Below are positions 44,021-54,800 of a stretch of 64,000 nucleotides of DNA, one piece after another. How positions within the stretch are numbered: position 1 is the stretch's first letter; every line of letters starts with the position of its first letter. Below the pieces are notes generated by a model. It saw nothing but the letters and a program-made list of their open reading frames with translations, did no database searches and was not told where the DNA came from. The translations under genes and the position numbers were made by a program. This stretch comes from Viscum album (lineage: Eukaryota > Streptophyta > Magnoliopsida > Santalales > Viscaceae), in the NCBI GenBank assembly GCA_963277665.1, contig OY728142.1, positions 14,584,001 to 14,648,000 of the forward strand, read 5' to 3'.

Positions 44021-46633
44021 GAGCGCAAGGTTTTTCTGAGTCAAAAATATTAAATTGCATTAAATTTAATTACGGGGTGTTAAAACGGTTCATTCGGATT
44101 CGACCGCGCGTCATTTCGATTTCGAATGATCAAGATACGATCATTTGAAAATTTTAATCGGATCGACGTCGCAAGTTCTTGATCGTTTGATGTTATTTCT
44201 CAAATTGAGATAAACATCAAAAATATATTTTATTATAATTTATAATAAATATTTTATTATATCTTATAATAAATTTTATTATAATAATAAAATATATAAA
44301 ATATTTTTCCACAAAAGTGTGAAAAAATTTTATAATAAAAGGAGGAGACCAAGACTTGGGGTCTTCCTCCTTTTGTTTATAAAAAAAAGAGGGAGTGGAA
44401 AAGACCCCAAAATGGGGTCTTCTCCTTTTTGTTTTTTTAAATAAAAAAAAAAAACAAATGGCTGGACATTTGTTGTCAAAAAAAAGGGGGTGGAAAGGGG
44501 AGGAAGACCCTTACGGGTCTTCTCTCCCGCGACGCACCAGGGGAGGCCGAAACCCTAGGCCTCCCCTCCTCCGGCGGTCCAGCACCACGGCGCACCAGCA
44601 CCGGTCTTCCCTGCGGAAGACCGACCTCGCGCCGGACCTCCCAGCGTCAGACCCTCCTCGCGTCAGACCTCCCCTCACGCCGGACCTACCCCGAGCCGGA
44701 CCTCCCTGTGCCGGACCTCCCAGCGCCGGACCCTCCTCGTGCCGGCCTCCCCTCCTCCGGCGGTCCAGTACCACGGCGCACCGGCGCCGGCCTCCCCGCG
44801 GCGGACCGGACCTCGCGCCGGCTACCCCGCGACGGACTTTCCAGCGCCGGACCTACCCTGCGTCGGACCTCCCAGCCCCGGACCGACCTCACGCTGGACC
44901 TCCCTGCGCCGGACAGCCCTCGCACCGGCTTCCCCGCGCTGGACAGCCCTCGCGTCGGCCTCCTTTTCTCCGGACGCGGTCCGCGTCGGACCAGCTCCGT
45001 CCGGCCGCCTCGAACCTTCACCGGAGCAGCGGGCTGTCGGGAGATGCAACCGTCGCGGGAAGCGCTAGATGTCGCGGTCACGTCGCGGTTACGCCGTGGT
45101 CACGCTGCGGTTACCCTGCGGTCACGCCATGGTCGCACCGCGGTCACGCCGCGGTTCCAGGACGATATCCCGCGGCGGTACGCAGACCCGTCAGACTACT
45201 CTCCGGTTAGAGGTAACCTGCATTGAATTAATTTTAATTAATTTATTTTAAATTAAATTAATTGAAATTAATTTAGGGGTTTAGATTATTTTAATCCAAG
45301 AATATTAATTTAATTTAAGTTTAGAATTAAATTAGTGGTTTAATTTAATTTAATTTTAGAATTAAAATTAAATTAAACAAATGGAACTGATAAAAATAAA
45401 TTATTTGAATTTAATCAAATTCATTTAATTTATTAAAACACCCTCGCATAATTTAAAGTTATTGCAATTTAATTTTTATTGCACGATTACCCCGACTGGT
45501 CTTGAGCTTTTGATCGACCTGTGTATGTTTGGCATGTATGTATTTATTTAATTATTTATTCAATGCGTGCGATGGTTGTAATATTTAATTAGATAAATGA
45601 CGGTCTGTGAATCGTCTTTTAATTCAAATATGTATAAGGGCCTGCGTGTCCATTGCACCACTTGTATTTTGTACCCCAGACCCCCTCGCCTGCGTGCGAG
45701 TATATTTGTATTTATTCGATGACGATCCGAGGGAAGACCCCGCCAAAATGAGGCGATAGTCCAGACAGGAGTTGGACGCTTTTCACTGGGGCCAGCAGCG
45801 ACACGAGTCTTGTATTGACTCAGGTACGGGTGCCCCTATGTGATGATTGATCAGTTAATGATCAATCATTATAGAATGCTCAAGACCAGTCGGAATGCTT
45901 GATTTACTTTATGCACAGTTTATTATTTTTATGCGACTGCATGATTATTGCATGATCACATAGGATAGTAAACAAGAGAAAATACATAAAGTTATGATGA
46001 ATAAATACTCCTTTGAATGTTCAATTGTGAGCATGACAACCTAGTTTGAACATAATAAATAGAAAAGAGATTATATTCGTCAATTAATAATTTTAAAAAA
46101 AAAACCCCTCAAAGATATATTAAGTCATAATGCCTTCCATTTCTTATATCTAAACAAAACCGGCTGTTTGGGTGCTCATCAGCCTCAGTTGAGAGTGCCT
46201 CTTACTACCGGGGCGTTTCCATGTGAGGAATGGGTCGACTTAACTAAAGTGAGTAGTCAAGGATTAGCCTTAGCTAAATTGATATCACTTTAGAGGCGAG
46301 AGGTTGAGGGAATCAAGTACAGTTTCCAAAAAGCTGGGACTTTACTCAACTATACAAGGAACCACAAGAACAAGTGGTTGGCCAGCATAGTGCCTACCTT
46401 GAAACCCTTCAAGTAATGTCGTAGCCCTAGCTTGTAGATTACGAAAGGGGTTTCATAGGATCATTGCCACTAGAATGCTCAAGCGATAGAGTATTCCGAA
46501 TCTAATGGTGAGGGCTATTTAGGTTCGTTAAAATAGTGGGAGACATTAAATGATATTTTATTAATCATAAAATGTCAAAAGGTAATCAAGACAAAGTACT
46601 AACTGCTAAATGTTTATCTGATGTAGATTCAAA
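44021..46633 (+). other. Long leader of the Copia element with hairpins and a GC-rich block
   Basis: 2.6 kb between PBS and the gag ATG. Three successive hairpins share a GAAGACCC/GGGTCTTC-type stem (44337-44374, 44397-44426, 44497-44527). Next comes a GC-rich repeat block (about 44520-45200; CGCCGGACCTCCC units of about 20 bp) with open frames on both strands but no domain. An AT-rich part then carries a perfect 10-bp hairpin (45844-45868) and a 16-bp perfect inverted repeat (45492-45507 with 45878-45893). No gene is called. Confidence 0.6.
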
Positions 46634-49600
46634 ATGGAAATCACCAACACCACTAGTACTTTATCACTGCGATCAATCTTGGATAAAGAAAATATCCTGA
46701 CCGGCAATAACTTCCAAGAGTGGTACAGGCGCTTGCGCATAGTACTACGCCAAGAAAGGAAGTTATATGTGCTGGAATCCCCAACTCCTGCTGAGCCTCC
46801 TCAGGGAGCAAGCAAGACGGAAAAAGATAAGTGGAAAAAGCATGTAGACGATGCGCTTGATGTACAATGCATCATGCTGTCATCCATGTCCAACCAATTG
46901 CAAAAAATGCATGAGGAAGAGGACGCCTACAAGATGCTTTCACATCTCCAAGAACTATATCAGGAGAGGGCTAGGCAAGAAAGGTATGAAATCTCAAGTG
47001 CACTTTATAAGTGCAGGCTAGTAGAAGGGCACCAAGCTGGTCCTCACGTACTCAAAATGATTGGGTATATTGAGAGGCTCGAAGCCCTTGGGTTCAAACT
47101 GAACCAAGAACTAGCAGTGGATCTCATCCTTGCCTCTTTACCGTCAAGCTTCTCGACTTTCATTGTCAATTATAATATGAATGATATGACAAAGTCGCTC
47201 CCGGATCTTTTGGCTTCAGTTCGCCAAGCTGATAAGGACATGAAAAACACCAATACATCTGTCCTTATAGTGAACAAGAAAAACAAGGGCAAGGCAAAGA
47301 GGTCTAAAGCCAAGTCAAGGCCAAAGACACCAATGCATCGTCCTGCCAAGAAGCCAAAGATTCAGAGGCAGAGTAATGAGCAGGAAGCTGTCTGTTTTGG
47401 ATGTGGCAAGAAAGGCCACTGGAAAAAGAATTGCAGAGCTGGGAAGAAGAAGCAAGCTGACGCTTCTGCTTCAGGTATTTTTGTCATTGAATGCAATCTA
47501 TCATTATCTACAAGTTGGGTATTGGATACGGCATGTGGCTCACACATTTGTATTCATATACAGGAACCAAGTAGGTTTGAGAAGATTGCAAAAGGTCAAG
47601 TGGATCTCCGAGCTTCAAATGGTGCAAGTTTGGCGGCCTTGGCAGTGGGAGACTATCACTTGACTTTACCAACTGGTTTGGTTCTTGTTTTAAACAATTG
47701 CTATTATGTACCGTCTGTTACCAGAAACATTATCTCCGTGTCATGTCTAGACACTAAGGGTTTTTATTTCAAGTTTGGAAATAAAAGTTGTCTCTTTTAT
47801 AGGGATAACATATGTTATGGTATGGCACATCTTAACAATGGTTTATATATACTAGAACTAGAAAACTCAGTAATGGCTATCAATGACAAAAACAACCAAC
47901 ATGACTCAAATAACACCCGCCTATGGCACTTCAGGATTGGTCATGTAAACGAGAAGCGATTACAAAAATTACATCAAGAAGGGCATCTAGACTCGGTACA
48001 GTTAGAACCCTTAGATGTATGTCAAGCTTGTTTACAAGGAAAGATGACCAAAGCACCTTTCTCAGGAAAGGGAGAAAGAGCCAATGCAGTACTGGAATTA
48101 ATATATACCGATGTATGTGGTCCATTTCCAGTAGAGGCAAGGGGTGGTTTTCTATACTTCATCACTTTTACCGATGATTATAGTAGGTATGGCTATATCT
48201 ACTTAATGCGGCATAAGTCAGATTCCTTTCATTTCTTTAAGGAATATAAAAATGAAGTAGAAAACCAACTTGGTAAGAAGATAAAAGCACTTCGCTCAGA
48301 TTGAGGCGGAGAATATATTAACCAAGCTTTCATTGATCATTTGAAGGAGTCTGGAATAGTATCTCAACTCACTCCTCCTTATACACCACAATGGAATGGT
48401 GTTAGTGAAAGGAGGAATAGGACCTTTCTTGACATGGTCAGATCAATGATGAGTTATACAACTCTTCCATTATCCTTTTGGGGATACGCCTTACAGACAA
48501 CAGCATATACCATTAACCGAGTACCAACTAAAGCCACAGATGGGATTCCATATCAGTTATGGTTTGGAAAGAAACCCAATCTGACACACATGCGTGTGTG
48601 GGGGTGCGAGGCATTTGTCAAGACTTTACCAAGTGACAAATTAGCATCCAGAAGCACTAAGTGCATCTTTGTAGGTTATCCTAAGAAAACTAGAGGATAC
48701 AACCTATATAACCCTTTAGATAGAAAAGTCATTGTGGCAAGATACGCCACATTTCTAGAAAGGGATCACATTTCTACTGGAAATAGTGGGAGCAAGATTG
48801 ACTTCGATGAAGTCAATGCTCCAGATGCACAAGAGTTGGTAGAGGAACAATCTCTACAAGAACAAGTGGAAGAAGAAATTGTTCCTGAGACACAGATACT
48901 GCGTAGGTCTACGCGAGAGGTTAGAGAACCAGAGAGTTATGGTTTTCTTGTCACCGAGTTAGGTGACACAATAATCCTTGAGGATGATGAACCTCTGACC
49001 TACAAGGAAGCAGTAGAAGGCAAAGAAGCTGCAACATGGAAAGAAGCCATGAATTCTGAGATGGAGTCCATGTACCAAAATCAAGTTTGGATTTTGGTAG
49101 ACCCTCCAGCTGATGTAAAGTCCATTGGTTGTAAATGGGTATTCAAGAAAAAGCTGGACATGGATGGTAAGGTTAATACCTTTAAAGCGAGACTGGTTGC
49201 AAAGGGTTTCAGACAACGTCAAGGCATTGATTATGATGAAACCTTCTCACCAGTGCCAATGCTTAAATCCATCAGGATATTGCTTGCAATAGCAGCCTTT
49301 CATGATTATGAAATATGGAAAATGGATGTCAAGACTGCTTTTCTAAATGGGAAGTTGGTTGAAGACGTCTATATGACTCAACCCGAAGGGTTTGTTAAGT
49401 CAAAGAATGCCAATAAAGTATGCAAGCTGTAGAGATCCATTTATGGATTGAATCAGGCATCAAGATCATGGAGTGTACGATTTGATGAGGCCATAAGAGA
49501 TTTTGGTTTTGCCAAAAATGAAAGCGAGCCTTGTGTCTATAAAAAGGTTGAAGATAATGCTATCGTTTTCCTAGTTTTATATGTTGACGACATATTAATC

Positions 49601-50569
49601 ATGGGAAACGAGGTGCAAGTCTTACAGTCAGTTAAGACTTGGTTAAATGAATGCTTCTCCATGAAAGACTTAGGTGAAGCAGCCTACATCCTAGGGATCA
49701 AGATATATCGAGATAGACCTCAAAGGATGCTTGGCCTAAGTCAAAGTACATATATTGACAAGGTACTCAAAAGGTACAATATGGAACAGTCCAAAAGAGG
49801 ATTGTTACCTATGTCACATGGTGTAAATCTCTCCAAGAAAATGTGTCCACAAACACAGGAGGAGATTGACAGAATGAGTAGAGTCCCTTATGCTTCGGCA
49901 GTGGGTTCTATCATGTATGCCATGCTATGTACTAGGTTTGATGTTGCCTTTGCTTTAAGCATGGTGGGTAGATATCAAGCCAATCCAGGAGAGCTGCACT
50001 GGACAACTATTAAAACTATCCTTAAGTACTTGAGGCGTACTAAGGATACGTTCCTGGTGTACGGAGGAGATGAGGAACTAGTTGTGAGGGGATACACTGA
50101 TGCTAGTTTCCAGACAGATCATGATGATATGAAATCACAGTCAGACTACATCTTTTGCCTGAATGGTGGTGCAGTGAGCTGGAGAAGCTCAAAGAAAGCT
50201 GTGGTTGCTGATTCTACAGCAGAGTCCGAATATATTGCAGCTTCCGATGCAGCAAAGGAAGCAGTCTGGATACGTAGCTTTATCTCAGACATTGGTGTTA
50301 TACCTAGCAGTGCAGACCCTGTTCCAGTATATTGTGATAATACTGCTGCAGTGGTTCTTGCCAAGGAGCCCAGGTCTCACCAGAGGACAAAGCATATTCT
50401 TCAGAAGTTCCATCTCTTGAGGGATTTTACTCAAAGAGGTGAAGTGACAGTTAGCAGAGTAGCCACAGAGGACAACGTGGAAGACCCCCTGACTAAAGCC
50501 ATTTCTCAGCAGAAGCATGATTCACATGTGAGAGATAGCAGATTGAAAACTGTTAGCAGTTGGCTCTAG
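46634..50569 (+). pseudogene. Copia gag-pol polyprotein, one frame with two premature stops
   Basis: A single frame of 1,312 codons is broken only by TGA at 48302-48304 and TAG at 49430-49432. Order: gag (LTGNNFQEWYRRLRIVLRQE, about residues 20-45); zinc knuckle CFGCGKKGHWKKNC (about 254); protease WVLDTACGSHIC (about 295); integrase zinc finger H-H-C-C (WHFRIGH...CQAC, about 430-465); core IYTDVCGPF, LRSD|GGEY, NGVSERRNRT; RT (CKWVFKKKLD, VLYVDDILIMG); RNase H (GYTDASFQTDHDD, DSTAESEYIAASDAA, YCDNTAAVVLAKEP). The order protease-integrase-RT-RNase H is diagnostic of Copia. The protease Gly in D-T-G is Ala. Confidence 0.9.
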
Positions 50570-50581
50570 TGCAAGTGGGAG

Positions 50582-52454
50582 CGTTGAAAGTGGGTGCCCT
50601 AGACCCAACTTGTTTTGTACTTTGATTACTGCTACATGTATTCAGTTTGTTTTATACATGTATTTATCTTGTCATGATAGTGTAGATACTTCTGCATCCA
50701 CTTTATTAATGGAAATGTCCTTAGATTACCTGTCACATCAAAATGGTTATAGCAGGTCCCAAACTATAATGAGAACCCTGAAACGCCATGAAAGTAATCT
50801 TAAAGTAATGTCCTATGGTCCAGTTACATCATTCTGAAAGGACACAGATGATGTGTGACCATCAGGTGCTGGGGGCTCATAAGCATTGAGACTTCATCTC
50901 ACGAAGTTCGCACTTGATGATCTCTAGCTAACGAGATCATGAGGACAGACCCGCTTAATAGGAACACCACATGTTTCTGGTGTCATTGGTCGTTCCTATC
51001 CACAGACATGTGTAATGGTCTCCTGACTTGAGATTATTATTAGTGAATGTCATTTAATTACGTACATTTGATATAAGGCGAAAACCATGGCGACAAGTCG
51101 TGGTGAGGTAGTTTATATCGGGTACATCATTAATGGAATGGCATTGATTGAATGATCGAGAAAGGATTTGTCACTTCCGAGTTTAGGAAGAGATATCTCG
51201 GGCCTGGTTGATTAGGATGGTTGCACCTTCATTAAATCCATGGCCATGGTAGTGTAAGGTAAGACCGTCTGGACAAATCAACAAACAAAGTAAAGAAAAT
51301 GAAGAATGATGACACTGAGTATGCATTCTGCTTTATTGAGATATCGATGACAAAGAGATTAGATTACACAGACTGTGTTCGTGGGAAGGCAGTCGTTGCA
51401 TTGACTTTGCCTTATCTCTATAGGGGCCTCGATGGGTTGCTAGACCCCGCTCTAGGTCAGTGATATTATTCACTACTATTGAGATAAGGGCCTAGAGGGT
51501 CACACACAACAGCGCTTTGACAATCTGCCCTATTCTGATGAATATGATTATAGGATTTGGTGGGCCCCACTACGGGGTCCGGGTTTTATCCAAGTCCTAT
51601 CGATCACCAAGTAATAAATAAATTCTTTTATTATTCAAGTTTGGAATAATTTGATGAATTTATTTATAACATGTATTTACGAGTGATTAAGTAAATACAT
51701 AGATAAATGTTAATCGGACAGATATTTATGTCTTGGGTTTGATTAATTTTATCAGGAGGTGCGGGCCGAGTTAAACTCATGTTTATCACGTAATATATAT
51801 ATATATATATAATTATATATATATATATTGTAGTTTAGTGATAAATAATAAATATTATTTATGGCATAATTTAATTTGTCATAAATAATTATTTATAATA
51901 TATATATATATAGTGAATGTTTAATACACGGGGGCCGGGAACCCTTACCGCGTATAATAGATATTCTCTATATATATTTAAAGAGTGGCTCTTCCCTAAT
52001 GACTATTCATCCGTTGGAATTGAGATCCTCTCTCTCCTCTTGAGTTCTAGAGAGAGACTCTCTCAAACTAGCAAGTTCTTCAAGTTCCGCCTTCACGGAT
52101 CGAAGATGCTAGTTTTGTGGTGATCATCGCTGCGTCGAAGTGTGCGTCGAAGATCCGCGCTAGCACCCGGATCTTGACGAACGACGCGCGTGCAGATTTG
52201 CAAGGCGTGTGTGGATGATCTAGAGGGCTTCGTCGTCGGAGTCTTCGAGCAACGATCGCCGGCGTCCCGCACGTCAATTCTGAACAAGGTAAATGTTCAA
52301 GTTTATTTTTGTGATCCTAAAGAACCTTGCGAGATTCTCGGACCAAGCCGGGACACGATCACCAGAGCTGACAAAGTTATGTCACTCCGGTGAAGCAGAA
52401 AATTTTTAAAATCCCAGCCCAAAGGCTTCCGCTGCGGAGTCCCGGATCCCAACA
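50582..52454 (+). repeat. 3' LTR of the Copia element
   Basis: Aligns throughout with the 5' LTR. It follows the polypurine tract CAAGTGGGAG. It begins CGTTGAAAG rather than TGTTGAAAG, one base changed at the terminus. Confidence 0.85.
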
Positions 52455-52730
52455 CTCAGGTTGAAAAACTGCTATTTAATCCCTACATGACGCGTACCTC
52501 AGGTACACAGTGTGTACCAACTCACGACATGATCTTCCAATTCACGACATGATCTCCCAGTCCACGACATGCAACCGACACTAAGTACACGACATGTATT
52601 TCAGGTACACGGTGTGTACCTATTCTGCAGTCTGTAGTAAACCCAGAAAAATCACATAAAAGGATTTTTAACTGAAAGGGAACTTAGAAAAAGTGGAAAA
52701 CTTACCCGATCAAAGTAACAAGATGTTACA
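52455..52730 (-). repeat. 5' LTR of the Tekay-like element, outer part
   Basis: Continues the alignment to the 3' LTR from CTCAGGTTGAAAAAC to AGATGTTACA (the minus-strand LTR start TGTAACATCT). It contains the mutated ACGTG-motif cluster. Confidence 0.75.
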
Positions 52731-52735
52731 GTTGG

Positions 52736-54800
52736 TATGGTTCCACTTTACCACTTGCACGCATATGCACTTTTTCATATATATAAGGACACCTAGCCCC
52801 TATGTACATATTTTCATGGCCAAATATGTACAAGGGGATCCTTACATATATGCTTATACTTGCATATACCCCTTTACCTTACACACGTATGCATTTTTCA
52901 TATATATATATATACATAAGCACACCTAGCCCCAATATATATATATTCATACGACCATGAGTGAATATATATATGGGGGAACTTATATATGTATATTCCT
53001 ACCTATTCATACATGTGCAAGTCACCTTTGACAATGGTTACCCGAAACCACTGCGATAGGTCCAAAATACTCTAGAAAAATACAAGAAACTCAAAACACC
53101 AAAACCCCTAAATTAAAAAAAGCAAATAATTGAAACAGAACAAAACATACCCGAAACCCATGGCAAACCCACTGACCTTGAAGGAGGTGGCTAGAACCGG
53201 CTTCAACACGACCCAAGAGCCCTAAACATCAAGAATCGACCAAAAGAATAACCCAAAAAATGAGTTAGGATTTAGTTGCAATGATCTAAAATAAAATGAA
53301 TAGTGAAGAGGAAACCACAAATATCACATAAGTCGATCCATAATAAAGAAAACACATGCTAAAGAAAACACTACTTCTTCAAGTATTTTATCATCAGGAA
53401 ACAAAATAGGAGCACCCAATAACATGTTGTCCCTAAAATTCAAAAAAAATATTAAGAGGATTATATAACAAATCCCACCTATAAAAAATCATATTGAAAA
53501 AATTGACTTAAACACACTCAAACATCCAAAAATGATAACATGAAATAGTAGGCTATATGGAATTCAGATGAAAATTATATTAAGACATCATTTTTAAACT
53601 TATAATAAGGAAAATTTATTTCAAAAGTGGCATAAAAGTGGTGTTTTTATCACTCTAACCAAGGTTGTGATTCATTTTTAAGTTTTAAGGAGTATCAAAA
53701 TCATCAAGTTTGAAAAGACATTTCATCTTAAAACAGACTTAATACCATTTATTAAAATCAGATTAAACTGTATTATCATTAATTCTTTAATCCAATAATC
53801 AATGATGAAACGTTCTCTCTAATTTAAACTAGTGATAATCAATAATCTGAGAACAATTCACTAAATCATCTTCCAATAATCGAAAAAAAGATCAGTAACC
53901 CTTAAAAACTTACAAGAATTATAAATTATTAAACTCACTTTCAACACTACTTGAACCCAAAAAATGAATCACACCCTAAAGTACCTACTCACTTCTCAAC
54001 ATTTTCAAATTAGATTTCTTTACTTCAAGGTTCGACAACATGAAAATTGACAAAAAAATGATGGATTTTGATTCAACATAGCAGCAGATCACTTAAGAAA
54101 CAAAAAACAGTATTGTTTCAAGCAAATGTAAATAGATTATTGATAGTAGAAGAACATAGGTTTATATTTACAGTAGGTTTACCAAAGAAAACTCTAATAG
54201 CAGCTGAAAAGCAGAAATGACAGGACTAGACACAAGTAGTAGATGAAAATTAGACAAAATATATGATAAGATTAAAATTCTACCGTGGAAAAATGTGTAT
54301 TAAAACACAAAAAATTATCAAATTAACAATAATTAAAAAAAATACTATGAACAAATCTAAATCTACAAACAAAAAGTAATCAATTATCAAAATCTACTAC
54401 TACAATATGAAAGAAATGAAAAACAATTAACAGGAGTAGGAGAAGACAACCTAAGGCTACAAATTACAAACTAATCAACAAGGATACATTTTCCAGTAAA
54501 TATAATTAATGTTTTGGTTTTACTTATTGGGTATTAAATATAATATGCTTGTCATATATGTGTATTTATATACAGTAACCAAGTAAGTAAATAAACATTA
54601 CTAGAAGTAAGGTGTGTTCTCCAAGCAGCTGGGAAAAGGTGCTTCTTAAATCAACGGTGAGAAGTACACAACTTCTATATTTCCAAGTTTATTGATTCTA
54701 GTTGAACATTTGAGTATCACCAAATCATTAATCTCATGTGTCCAATGGATACAAGGATACATTTTTCTAGTTTCAGAATGAATGTTGTCTGTGGTGTTGA
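52736..54800. other. Non-coding AT-rich spacer
   Basis: No gene seen. 52746-53010 holds two imperfect tandem units of about 130 bp (CACCTAGCCCC, TATGCA(C)TTTTTCATATATA). From 53010 to 54800 nothing recognisable was found beyond A-rich stretches. Confidence 0.4.

Larger units (their letters stand above)
42137..52454 (+). mobile_element. Copia element, nearly intact, nested in the Tekay LTR
   Basis: 10.3 kb, plus strand. LTRs 42137-44007 and 50582-52454 (about 1.87 kb, about 98 % identical by eye) flank a 2.6-kb leader and one polyprotein frame. The target duplication is CTTAG/CTCAG (42132-42136 and 52455-52459, one mismatch; the homologous LTR at 35.1 kb has CTCAG). The PBS is TGGTATCAGAGC. 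The long LTR and its start suggest the Angela/Tork side of Copia, tentatively. Confidence 0.9.
33227..52730 (-). mobile_element. Tekay/Del-like Gypsy chromovirus, 5' LTR split by Copia
   Basis: A minus-strand element. The 3' LTR is 33227-35400, the interior 35401-40228, and the 5' LTR 40229-42136 plus 52455/52460-52730. Flanks GTTTG (33222-33226) and GTTGG (52731-52735) are a probable 5-bp duplication with one change. The order gag, zinc knuckle, protease, RT, RNase H, integrase, chromodomain is that of Gypsy. LTR length and the integrase C-terminus suggest Tekay/Del. LTRs differ noticeably (roughly 8-10 % by eye), and the genes are broken. Confidence 0.8.

Noticed and set aside
44395..45210. 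271-codon Pro/Arg-rich ORF in the Copia leader
   Set aside because: Low-complexity tandem CCGGACCTCCC units, overlapping open frames on the other strand, no protein-like features.
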